From NCBI GenBank assembly GCA_964346545.1, contig CAYFVR010000012.1, positions 1 to 33,969 of the forward strand: a DNA stretch of 33,969 nucleotides, written 5' to 3'. Below, piece by piece: positions 1-6,298 of the stretch; the stretch's first letter is position 1; each line of letters opens with the position of its first letter. This DNA comes from CAYFVR01 sp964346545. Lineage in GTDB: Bacteria; Desulfobacterota; Desulfobacteria; Desulfobacterales; Desulfococcaceae. Both the position numbers and the translations under genes were made by a program. The notes beneath the pieces were generated by a model that saw only the letters and a list, made by a program, of their open reading frames with translations, was not told the DNA's origin and ran no database searches.

Positions 1-241
1 AAAAAATATGAACCGCCAGCCGCACGCCCCAGACCGTCGTCAGCGTGGTCAGCAGCACTTTGCGGTACAGATCGCCGTGGCCAAAGAGCGCGGACGCCCA
101 GGCGATGAGCACGAAGCCCAATCCCCAAAAAATGTCCACAATTCCCGCGTTGGTCAGCAGTACGCTCAAAAACCAGACGGCGGAAAACAGCGCCAGGGTC
201 AGCGCGAAATTTAGCAGCGTCAGTTCAGAAAGTTCGAGCAT
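1..241 (-). CDS. DUF1295 / steroid 5-alpha-reductase-like membrane protein (3' part outside window)
   Basis: Only the first 80 residues are in the window; the gene continues past position 1. The translation starts M-L-E-L-S-E-L-T-L-L and is almost entirely hydrophobic, with membrane segments at about residues 8-32, 38-55 and 62-80. The stretch NAGIVDIFWGLGFVLIAW followed by TVWGVRLAVHI is the N-terminal signature of DUF1295 proteins, integral membrane enzymes related to steroid 5-alpha-reductases and isoprenylcysteine methyltransferases. The substrate is unknown; members often sit in fatty-acid or lipid modification clusters. It lies downstream of and on the same strand as the MFS symporter (65 nt gap containing a hairpin) and the chalcone-isomerase-like gene. 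This fits a lipid-modification locus, which is inference. The family call is secure; the function is not. Confidence 0.85.
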   Translation of the reverse strand, partial: MLELSELTLLNFALTLALFSAVWFLSVLLTNAGIVDIFWGLGFVLIAWASALFGHGDLYRKVLLTTLTTVWGVRLAVHIF

Positions 242-289
242 GGGAAATTCTCCTTCATCCGCGTTCTGCGGAAATTTGGATGGAAAATT

Positions 290-305
290 GGCGGGTCGCC
301 CCGCC
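290..305 (-). terminator. Stem-loop just after the MFS gene
   Basis: Read on the minus strand, GGCGGG-GCGA-CCCGCC forms a 6-bp GC stem directly after the TAG stop of the symporter and is followed by AATTTTCC. It could be a weak terminator or attenuating hairpin between the symporter and the DUF1295 gene. The T-run is short, so partial readthrough is likely. Confidence 0.4.
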
Positions 306-1703
306 CTACCCCGCCCCAATCCGCCGGTTCGGGTCCAGCGGATCGACCACCGTCTCGCCGCGTTTGCGGGCCTCCACGCCTTCACGGATTTTTTCGTGGA
401 GATCGCCGTTGATGGGGTAGTGCAAACCGATGAAAAAGGCGACCAGATTGAACAGCGACGGAATCAGCGCATAGAGCACCCGCAGGGTGAACCGGACGTT
501 TTCCGCCTGGGGAATGTTGGGCTCGTAGCCGGAAACGCCCAGCACCGACAGGCCGACGCCCACGCCCAGGGCGGCGGCCAGCTTTTTGGAGATGGACCAG
601 AGGCCGATGTAGCGCCCTTCCCGCCGTTCGCCCCAGCGCAGCTCGTCGTAGTCGATCACGTCGGCCTGGATGGAGGACGGCAGCGCCAGCGTTCCGCCCA
701 GCCCCACGCCGGAGAGGAAGACCAGAACCCCGTACATCGTGGTGTCCCCCGGCCCCAGGAAAAAAACGCCGATGAACGCCCCGGTGTTCACGCCGATGGC
801 GGTCAGCCAGGCCCGTTTCTTGTCCGCCCGGCCGGAAAGCCAAATCCAGCCCGGCATGAAAATCACGCCGGTCACGAAATAGACCAGCAGGAAGAAATCG
901 GCCTTGTCCGACTCCAGCACGTATTCCACGTAGTACAAAATCAACGTGGCCGGCAGGTTGCTGCCCACGGCGCTCACGGTGTAGGCGACGAGCAAAATCA
1001 CGAACGGCCGGTTTTGGAACACCTGCCGATAGCCGGAAAACAGGCCGCTCCAGCCTCGGCTTTCGGATCGGGGCAGCTCCCGCACCGCAAAGACGCACCA
1101 GACGCAAGAGGCGATCACCAGCGGCGCGTAGATGGCCGACATCCAGAAGAACGCGGTTCGCTCGCCCTCTCCGGTGTCCGGCAGGCCCAGCGCCGCGTCG
1201 ATGATGGCCGGGGCGGAGGCCGCCGCCAGGGTTCCGGCGATCAGGGCGCCGTCTCTCATGCCGAACAGCGTCGTCCGCTCGTGGTAGTTGAAGGTGATTT
1301 CCGGCCCCAGGCTTTCGTAGGGCACGGTGACCACCGTCCAGAAGAGAAACAGGGAGAAAACGCCGACGGAGAACCAGACCGTCTCTGCGATCCGGCCCAT
1401 CATGGGGGGATTGAATAAAAACAGGATGGAACCGGCCAGCAGCAAGGAACCGCCCACGATGTAGGGACGGCGGCGACCGTGGCGGGTATCGGTTCGATCC
1501 GACAGCAGCCCCAGGGCGGGATCGGTGACCGCGTCGAACAGGCGCATGGCCAGGAGAATGTAGCCCAAGGCGGTGATGTGGACGCCCACCACGTCGGTGT
1601 AAAACTTGGGCAGGTAGACGTAGACGGGGATTCCCACCACCGCCAGCGCGAAGGCCGGGGCGGCGTAGGCGATTTTTTGGAGAACGGGAATGCGGTCAGA
1701 CAT
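306..1703 (-). CDS. GPH-family (MelB-like) MFS cation symporter
   Basis: This is a 465-aa polytopic inner-membrane transporter of the glycoside-pentoside-hexuronide:cation symporter family (MFS_2). The loop 2-3 signature is clear at residues 57-80: F-DAVTDP followed by SDRTDTRHGRRRPY. Asp57 and Asp61 match the MelB pair (Asp55/Asp59) that binds the coupling Na+ or H+. Length is normal for twelve membrane helices. Translation starts at ATG MSDRIPVLQK, 15 nt after the stop of the chalcone-isomerase-like gene, so the two are surely co-transcribed. Classical members import sugars. Members next to chalcone-isomerase-like and DUF1295 genes occur in envelope-lipid clusters, so a non-sugar substrate is possible here. 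Family confidence is high; substrate unknown. Confidence 0.9.
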   Translation of the reverse strand: MSDRIPVLQKIAYAAPAFALAVVGIPVYVYLPKFYTDVVGVHITALGYILLAMRLFDAVTDPALGLLSDRTDTRHGRRRPYIVGGSLLLAGSILFLFNPPMMGRIAETVWFSVGVFSLFLFWTVVTVPYESLGPEITFNYHERTTLFGMRDGALIAGTLAAASAPAIIDAALGLPDTGEGERTAFFWMSAIYAPLVIASCVWCVFAVRELPRSESRGWSGLFSGYRQVFQNRPFVILLVAYTVSAVGSNLPATLILYYVEYVLESDKADFFLLVYFVTGVIFMPGWIWLSGRADKKRAWLTAIGVNTGAFIGVFFLGPGDTTMYGVLVFLSGVGLGGTLALPSSIQADVIDYDELRWGERREGRYIGLWSISKKLAAALGVGVGLSVLGVSGYEPNIPQAENVRFTLRVLYALIPSLFNLVAFFIGLHYPINGDLHEKIREGVEARKRGETVVDPLDPNRRIGAG

Positions 1704-1718
1704 GAGGGACCATCCGAA

Positions 1719-2321
1719 TCACGCGCGTTCCAAGAGTTCGGCGGGCAGCCCGCCTTCCACCGGCTCATCCCCCAGCCAGATGGAAAACAGCGCCCGAGCG
1801 AAATCGCCGCCGGGCACGGCGCCGATTTCCCGGCCGTTCAGGTCCAAGGTGGTCCCTTTTCCCGGCACGTAGGTCAGGCCGTAGCGGTCGCCTTCCTTTA
1901 CATCCTCGTACAGGGCGTTGAGCCGCTCGATTTTGGGCTCCAGCGTCTTGTATTCCACCTCGGAGACGTTTTTCCGAATCCAAACCCGGGTCGCTTTCAC
2001 GAAATCGTCTTTTTTCAAATCACGAAAGTAGCGAACCTCCAGCCGCCTCGGCGTGTCCGTTTTCAGCACCTGGTCGGCGGGAATTTCGGCGGGCATGTAG
2101 AGCGCCACCTCGGAAACCTTGAACAATCCCAGATAGCGGACGATCCCGGTACCCGTCAGTTCCAGATTCCGGTCGGCCACGGCGAATCGGGGCTCGAACG
2201 GGCCGTCGCTCCCCTCCACCGAGGCCGGCGAGGTTCCGCCAAACCCGGCAAAGAAGAACACCGTGAAGAAAAACAGCAACATCCATGGCGCGGTATCGAT
2301 GCGCAAATCGGTTTGGATCAT
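1719..2321 (-). CDS. Exported chalcone-isomerase-fold protein
   Basis: This 200-aa protein has an N-terminal hydrophobic segment (about residues 12-28, MLLFFFTVFFFAGFGG) that acts as a signal peptide or anchor, placing the rest in the periplasm. The mature part carries the bacterial chalcone-isomerase-like pattern: L-TGTGIVRYLGLFKVSEVALYMP, then RRLEVRYFRDLKKDDFVKAT, then a C-terminal LNGREIG and FSIWLGDEPV. Bacterial members of this fold are usually not flavonoid enzymes and may bind fatty acids. The start codon has a GGGAG sequence 7 nt upstream. It sits 31 nt after the ADP-ribosylglycohydrolase-like gene and 15 nt before the symporter gene. The role in lipid handling is inference from fold and neighbours. 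Confidence 0.8.
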   Translation of the reverse strand: MIQTDLRIDTAPWMLLFFFTVFFFAGFGGTSPASVEGSDGPFEPRFAVADRNLELTGTGIVRYLGLFKVSEVALYMPAEIPADQVLKTDTPRRLEVRYFRDLKKDDFVKATRVWIRKNVSEVEYKTLEPKIERLNALYEDVKEGDRYGLTYVPGKGTTLDLNGREIGAVPGGDFARALFSIWLGDEPVEGGLPAELLERA

Positions 2322-2352
2322 GGCGAATCTCCCTGGGAGGGAATGCGGTTTT

Positions 2353-3408
2353 TCAAATGGGACGCAACTCCGGCGGCGGGGTTTTCAGGCCGGTCACCCA
2401 GCGTTCCGGCAGGCCGCCCAGTCCATTGCCGGCCCCGAGCAGGGCGCCCAGCACCGCACCCCGGGCCGCGTTTTCCCCGCCCAGATTGGTGTTGGCGATC
2501 AGCCCTTCCTCCGGCCGGTCGTGGTATTTCAGCGCCAAATAGATCACCGCCGGAACCGATTCCGGAACGTAGCAGGCGGAGCTGACCCGCGCCCCGACGA
2601 TCCACTCGTCCGGCTGGTCCAGCCATTTGCGGAAGGAATGGCCGTAGTAGGGGTTGTCCTGCCGGTCGATGGCCGCCTCCAGCGTTTCCCGCAGGTCGTC
2701 TCCGTCCAGCACCGGAAGCAGAATGTCGAACAGGAAGCGGGCGGCCTGTTCCATCTTTTCGCCGTGGTGGGTCAGCTTCATGTGTTCCAGGGCCGCCTCC
2801 CGGGCCCGATCCGGCCGGTCCCGGTAGAAGACCAGAATGGGGACGAGACCGATCAAACCGCTGATGTGCTTCTCCGGAATGCCGCATTTTCGGGGCGGAT
2901 ATCCTTGGGCGTAGCGGGTGAAAAAGGCGCGGTGATATTCCTCGATGTAGGTGTCCCGATGGTTCCCCGGCGTCGTCATAAAATCGATGTAGCGGGAAAG
3001 CCAGTCGTCGGCGTCGTATCCGCCCCGGGCGTTCAGCGATTCGATCAGCAGGGAGCAGAGTTGGAGATTGAGGGTGTTTTCGCCGGGCCGGAGAAACCGA
3101 TGGTAATGGACGTTCTTTCGGCCCCAGTAGGGCGCCTGCTCGTGGAGAATCTCGCCTTTTTCGTTCAGCGCCTCGTAGTGAGACCGCCACAAAATGCTGT
3201 CGGGATGGTCCGGACGGGGGGCCATGTAATCGGTCACCCGGCCGTACTGGCCCACCAGCTTGGCCCGGTCGTAAATCCAGTGGACCGGCATGGCCAAGGC
3301 GTCCCCGATGTAGAGGCCGTACAGCGCCCCGGCCGCTCGATCCGGCCCGTCAACCGCGTCGGCACGGTGGGCGGAACCGGGGGTGGCCGCCATGGAGGAA
3401 CGGATCAT
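2353..3408 (-). CDS. ADP-ribosylglycohydrolase / J1-crystallin-like protein
   Basis: This 351-aa soluble protein has the all-helical ADP-ribosylglycohydrolase fold. Near the N-terminus GALYGLYIGDALAMPVHW is the family's opening motif. Near the C-terminus NTNLGGENAARGAVLGALLGA matches the J1-crystallin/selenoprotein J branch, where GG-x-N-x-x-RG replaces the GGDTD(T/S) metal site of true hydrolases. The acidic pair expected in the middle (TDDT-like) is also not visible; the equivalent stretch reads GENTLNLQL. I therefore doubt classical Mg-dependent ADP-ribose hydrolysis. The start is ATG ATC CGT, 3 nt after the stop of the small upstream gene, suggesting translational coupling; Met6 is an alternative start. 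It is first of the larger genes in the minus-strand unit leading to the chalcone-isomerase-like gene. Confidence 0.8.
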   Translation of the reverse strand: MIRSSMAATPGSAHRADAVDGPDRAAGALYGLYIGDALAMPVHWIYDRAKLVGQYGRVTDYMAPRPDHPDSILWRSHYEALNEKGEILHEQAPYWGRKNVHYHRFLRPGENTLNLQLCSLLIESLNARGGYDADDWLSRYIDFMTTPGNHRDTYIEEYHRAFFTRYAQGYPPRKCGIPEKHISGLIGLVPILVFYRDRPDRAREAALEHMKLTHHGEKMEQAARFLFDILLPVLDGDDLRETLEAAIDRQDNPYYGHSFRKWLDQPDEWIVGARVSSACYVPESVPAVIYLALKYHDRPEEGLIANTNLGGENAARGAVLGALLGAGNGLGGLPERWVTGLKTPPPELRPI

Positions 3409-3411
3409 GGA

Positions 3412-3573
3412 TCAGGACTCCACATCGATATCGCCGGAATACCGGCGGGTGGCGTCGCCATCCACGCATTCCCCCAGGTCCTCCGGCGTTTCCTCCTTGG
3501 GTTTTTCGTCGGTCGGGCAGTAGTAATCCTTGCCGTTTTCGTCCGTTACATGTTTGTATTTCGCGTCGGCCAT
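3412..3573 (-). CDS. Small acidic protein of unknown function
   Basis: This ORF encodes 53 residues starting M-A-D-A-K-Y-K-H-V-T. I chose this ATG over one 14 codons upstream because a strong GGGAGGTG ribosome site lies 4 nt before it. The protein is highly charged (rich in Asp, Glu, Lys), has two Cys (one in DYYCPTD, one in GECVDG) and no membrane segment. I do not recognise a family. Its stop is 3 nt from the start of the ADP-ribosylglycohydrolase-like gene, so the pair is probably translationally coupled, and this would be the first gene of the unit running down to position 1. Confidence 0.6.
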   Translation of the reverse strand: MADAKYKHVTDENGKDYYCPTDEKPKEETPEDLGECVDGDATRRYSGDIDVES

Positions 3574-3654
3574 GATGCACCTCCCGATGTTGTTATCCAG
3601 TGCAATGTTGTTCACTTGGGAATTTCAAAGGGACAATCGCGCCAGATTGACCAT

Positions 3655-3673
3655 GGGCGTATTCGATACGCCC
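3655..3673. repeat. Intergenic palindrome, GGGCGTAT-TCG-ATACGCCC
   Basis: A perfect 8-bp stem with a 3-nt loop lies in the 232-nt gap between the small acidic gene and the DUF1475-like gene. Its GGCGTAT/ATACGCC core recurs at 10311-10325 and 13053-13069, which suggests a dispersed REP-like element. On the plus strand a TTTTT run follows 6 nt after the stem. Nothing else is evident in this gap. Confidence 0.5.
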
Positions 3674-3805
3674 CAACCATTTTTCGACAAATGAACGGCA
3701 TTGGAATTCAGTGGCAAGGGATTGACCTCGCCATTTTTTTAGACCTTCGAAAAACTTTTTGCTTTACCTGTCTGATTCAAGATGGTAAGGGGAAAAATTT
3801 GGCTG

Positions 3806-4177
3806 TCAATCGTTGGAATCGGCGTTGGAACCGGTTTCGGGCGACCGACCGGTCGCCGCGCCCAGCCAGAAGCGCCCCCAATCCCCCCTTGCCGAACGGA
3901 ACGCCCGGATCACATACGCGCAGGTCACCAAATTTCCCCCCACAAGAATGAACCCGATCCAGATGGCCGCGGCGACCTTGGACCGTTCCCGATAGAGCAC
4001 CCAACCCGAAAACAGCAGGAACCCGAGATAGATATCCACGAACAGGGCCACGCCCCAGGGCATGTCCAGAATGCGGCCGCCTTCCGCGAAGATGTCGCCC
4101 GCGGCCATGGCGTAGGCGCAGACCAGCCCCAAAATGACCAAGCCGATGATCACCAGAACCTCTCCGGTTCGGTTCAT
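3806..4177 (-). CDS. Small membrane protein, DUF1475-like
   Basis: This 123-aa protein has three clear membrane segments at about residues 7-27, 44-61 and 70-92, then a basic, Ser/Asn-rich cytoplasmic tail. The pattern PWGVALFVDIYLGFLLFSGW resembles the DUF1475 family of small bacterial membrane proteins of unknown role. The start ATG (MNRTGEV) is preceded by a GGAGGCGTC ribosome site. The upstream gene on the same strand, the deleted hydrolase, ends 9 nt before it, so the two share a transcript. The family call rests on remembered pattern only. Confidence 0.65.
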   Translation of the reverse strand: MNRTGEVLVIIGLVILGLVCAYAMAAGDIFAEGGRILDMPWGVALFVDIYLGFLLFSGWVLYRERSKVAAAIWIGFILVGGNLVTCAYVIRAFRSARGDWGRFWLGAATGRSPETGSNADSND

Positions 4178-4186
4178 GACGCCTCC

Positions 4187-4540
4187 TTATTTTTGGCGAG
4201 ATCGTCCGCCGACCATCCGGATGAACGTCGCCAGCATTTCCCGGTCGGCCTCGCGCAGGTGAACAAAGGGCGCATGACGTTCGGGCCGGTCGGGATTCAG
4301 CCGAATGCCCCAGATGGGATAGACGCTGTCCGGAAGCGCGCCGTAGCGCAAATCGCCCAGCAGATCGGGTTGATCGGGATGGCGGGCCACCCAGCGGTCG
4401 GAGAAATGGACGAATCGTTCGATGTCGCGGGCCTGGGCGGAATCGGCCGGAATTCCCTCCGGCATCTCCGTCGGATCAAACTTTTGGGCGCGGCCGCCGG
4501 CGAAGGCGGCCCCCACGATGCCTTGGGTCAACGGATCCAT
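4187..4540 (-). pseudogene. Internally deleted DUF457-type metal-dependent hydrolase
   Basis: The 117-aa reading frame opens with MDPLTQGIVGAAFAGG, the extreme N-terminus of DUF457 (YdjM/YbcI-like) membrane metal-dependent hydrolases. It then jumps to the extreme C-terminus of the same family: IERFVHFSDRWVARHP, LLGDLRYGALPDSVYPIWGI and FVHLREADREML. Family members are about 330-350 aa, with several membrane helices and the His/Asp metal ligands in between. All of that is missing here, yet the frame is open. The junction falls near residue 16. The simplest reading is an in-frame internal deletion that leaves a non-catalytic remnant. A deliberately retained soluble C-terminal domain is possible but less likely. 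It lies 9 nt upstream of the DUF1475-like gene. Confidence 0.65.
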
Positions 4541-4567
4541 GGCCGTCCTTTCCGCTTGGCGATTTTA

Positions 4568-4594
4568 ATTCTACTTTGGTAGGTTGGCGCTTTA
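4568..4594. repeat. 27-nt dispersed repeat, copy 1
   Basis: This stretch (ATTCT-CTTTGG-AG-TTGGCGCTTTA type) matches 20396-20422 at 24 of 27 positions in the same orientation. The second copy begins inside the stop codon of the Rpn-type gene, so copy 1 may be a footprint of a lost element or of shared flanking DNA. It lies just upstream of the deleted hydrolase gene. Confidence 0.5.
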
Positions 4595-4804
4595 TGGCAC
4601 GTTTGAAATTTCGGCGTGAACGGCATGGGTTTCAGACGGCTTTCGGCACGCCAAATCGGCAGGGAAGATAAGCACGGCCGGCGATTGCGCACGTCGACGA
4701 TCCGGATACCTCGCGGCGTGTCGCCGAATACAGGGATTGCCGTATTCCAAAAGGCCTTTTTTTTTGAAAAAAAAGAGAGACACGGAATGAAAGGAGGTCT
4801 CTCC

Positions 4805-5107
4805 ATGAACGACCAAAGCAAAGAGCTGTACCAGAAAAAGATGGAAGCCAAACTGGATGAATGGAACGCCCGCATCGATGAAATGAAGGCCAAGGCCCAG
4901 CAGGCCGACGCGGAGGCCCGCATTGAAATCATGGATCAGGTGGAAGCGTTGCGCCAAAACCGGGATTCGTTCCGCGAAAAACTGGACGCCCTGAAGGAGA
5001 CCGGCGGCGACGCTTGGAAAGACATTCAGGCCGGCCTGGACAACGCCTATTCCGAGATGAAAACGTCTTTGGAACGCGCCATGGGGCGGTTCGGGTCGCC
5101 CGACTAA
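4805..5107 (+). CDS. Small coiled-coil stress-type protein
   Basis: This gene encodes 100 residues that are almost wholly helical and charged, with a heptad pattern from about residue 7 to 68 (YQKKMEAKLDEWNARIDEMK onward). A short amphipathic tail follows (DAWKDIQAGLDNAYSEMKTSLERA). The pattern resembles small coiled-coil proteins common in cyanobacteria and proteobacteria (sll1863/YtxH-like) whose biochemical role is not established. The start is fixed by AAAGGAGG upstream of ATG AACGACC; longer in-frame extensions lack such a site. A 9-bp GC hairpin follows the stop. It faces the same way as the next small gene, 53 nt downstream. Confidence 0.75.
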   Translation: MNDQSKELYQKKMEAKLDEWNARIDEMKAKAQQADAEARIEIMDQVEALRQNRDSFREKLDALKETGGDAWKDIQAGLDNAYSEMKTSLERAMGRFGSPD

Positions 5108-5115
5108 CGGTTTTC

Positions 5116-5138
5116 GCCCGGAGCCCCGCGCTCCGGGC
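5116..5138 (+). terminator. GC-rich stem-loop between two small genes
   Basis: GCCCGGAGC-CCCGC-GCTCCGGGC forms a perfect 9-bp stem 8 nt after the coiled-coil gene's stop. It is followed by CTATTCTCT rather than a clean T-run, so it may act as an incomplete terminator or mRNA-stabilising hairpin before the next gene's ribosome site. Confidence 0.5.
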
Positions 5139-5160
5139 CTATTCTCTCCGGGAGGAATGC

Positions 5161-5436
5161 ATGAAGAACGAATTGTCCGTGACCATCGAAAACGACCGCA
5201 TCCGGTTTACGCCGGAAGGGAAGGTCTTCGTCCTCGACGCCATCCGGGCGTTGAGCGAAAACGGAGACCCGGAACCCCTTTGGCGGGGACTCCAGGAAGA
5301 CTACCCGGAAATCGTGGAGCGATGCGAATACATCCCGGGCGACGAGGAACCGGAACCCATCGCCGACAACGATGCCTGGGAAGCCATTCAGGTCCGCCTG
5401 TTTGAAGTTTTCATGGAACAGCAGATGGCCAGCTAG
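5161..5436 (+). CDS. Small protein of unknown function
   Basis: This 91-aa protein starts MKNELSVTIENDRIRF, preceded by a strong GGGAGGAATGC site. It is acidic, has no membrane segment or signal, and is predicted mixed beta then helical: SVTIENDRIRFTPEGKVFVLDAIRAL near the N-terminus, then PLWRGLQEDYPEIVERCEYI and a C-terminal amphipathic helix (AWEAIQVRLFEVFMEQQM). I do not recognise a family. It probably shares a transcript with the coiled-coil gene upstream if the intervening hairpin is leaky. A 6-bp hairpin follows its stop. Confidence 0.65.
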   Translation: MKNELSVTIENDRIRFTPEGKVFVLDAIRALSENGDPEPLWRGLQEDYPEIVERCEYIPGDEEPEPIADNDAWEAIQVRLFEVFMEQQMAS

Positions 5437-5439
5437 TCC

Positions 5440-5460
5440 GCCGACCGCCTTGTCGGCTTT
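5440..5460 (+). terminator. Weak stem-loop after the 91-aa gene
   Basis: GCCGAC-CGCCTT-GTCGGC followed by TTT lies 4 nt after the stop codon. The stem is short and the T-run is three bases, so this is a weak intrinsic terminator candidate. From here to 5683 I see no gene. Confidence 0.4.
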
Positions 5461-5683
5461 ACATATCCCCTTCCCCCAATTGGACTTGATCCGTCAGGAA
5501 GCTCGCCCTCATTCCTTCCCTCCGGGCGCATCCTGACCCATTGAACGATCTTTTTCCCCGTTTTTCCAACACAACACCATTTTCATTGATCCGCCTTGGG
5601 AACGCCCACATCCTCGGCCCGCGCCGCCGAATTTCTCCGTTCGGCGGCGCGGAGCCGACGGAAACGCGTCCCGCACTCCGCCT

Positions 5684-6151
5684 TCACGCCCGCATGGGCG
5701 GCTTCGGCGGTTTTCGCCGTTTGCCGGGCGGCTCTTCCACGGGATCGGGCAGATCGGGATCGTCCACCGGCGGCTCTTTCGGCGGAGGGGGCGGCTGACG
5801 TCGGGGGCGCTCACTGGGCCGGGGCGGCGGTTCCTTCACGGGAGAACGACGGGGCTCTCCGGGCGGTTCGTCCGGCGGCCGCTTTTCCTGGGCCCGCCTC
5901 CGGGAAAGCGAAGAGGAGATTGACGGTTTTCCGCGGGCCGATGGATCATCCCATCCGGCCCGTCCAATTTGGAGCCACTCGGACCTTTCATTGCCAGCGC
6001 GATTTGCGATAGCAAAAGCGTTCTCGTTCCCAGGCTCTGCCTGGGAACCCATTCCGGGAGGCTCCGCCTCCCGTTTGCAAGGCAAAGCGTGGATAGGAAA
6101 TGGGTTCTTCGACAAACCCAATTCTGCAAATCGTCCAAGATTCCATCGCAT
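5684..6151 (-). CDS. Proline-rich protein interrupted in frame by a dispersed repeat
   Basis: The frame encodes 155 residues. Its start ATG (MRWNLGRFAEL) has an excellent GGAAGGAG site 8 nt upstream. The C-terminal half is strongly biased to Pro, Arg, Glu and Asp (for example RRQPPPPPKEPPVDDPDLP), as in many small proline-rich bacterial proteins of unknown function. Residues about 15-50 are simply the translation of a known type of intergenic repeat (CKREAEPPGMGSQAEPGNE). The repeat therefore seems to have landed inside the gene without breaking the frame. Whether the protein is still made is uncertain. No signal peptide or membrane helix is visible. It points the same way as the BON gene but lies downstream of it. 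Confidence 0.45.
   Translation of the reverse strand: MRWNLGRFAELGLSKNPFPIHALPCKREAEPPGMGSQAEPGNENAFAIANRAGNERSEWLQIGRAGWDDPSARGKPSISSSLSRRRAQEKRPPDEPPGEPRRSPVKEPPPRPSERPRRQPPPPPKEPPVDDPDLPDPVEEPPGKRRKPPKPPMRA
6022..6088. repeat. Double-hairpin dispersed intergenic repeat
   Basis: Two palindromes sit side by side: GTTCCCAGGC-TCT-GCCTGGGAAC at 6026-6048 and CGGGAGGC-TCC-GCCTCCCG at 6055-6073. When translated, such sequence gives the familiar string SQAEPGNE that turns up in many unrelated genomes as a non-coding mobile repeat (MITE/REP-like). Here it lies within the proline-rich reading frame. Confidence 0.7.
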
Positions 6152-6298
6152 ATTCACATCTCCTTCCCAATTTCTCCAAAAAGGCCGCCGGAACCGGGCC
6201 GCCCCGCCGTCGTCGCGGCGGAGAAGGACCCAATTCCGGCGGTTGTAAAAGCCGGTATGTTCAAAACCGCAAAGCGCTTAGGGACCGATCCGGACCCA

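Noticed and set aside
4599..4620. Possible sigma-54 promoter (TGGCACG) upstream of the coiled-coil gene
   Set aside because: The -24 half is present, but the required TTGC at -12 is not (the sequence reads AAATTT), so the match is incomplete.
5509..5814. 101-codon minus-strand ORF downstream of the proline-rich gene
   Set aside because: It overlaps the proline-rich tail out of phase, lacks a ribosome site and has no recognisable pattern.
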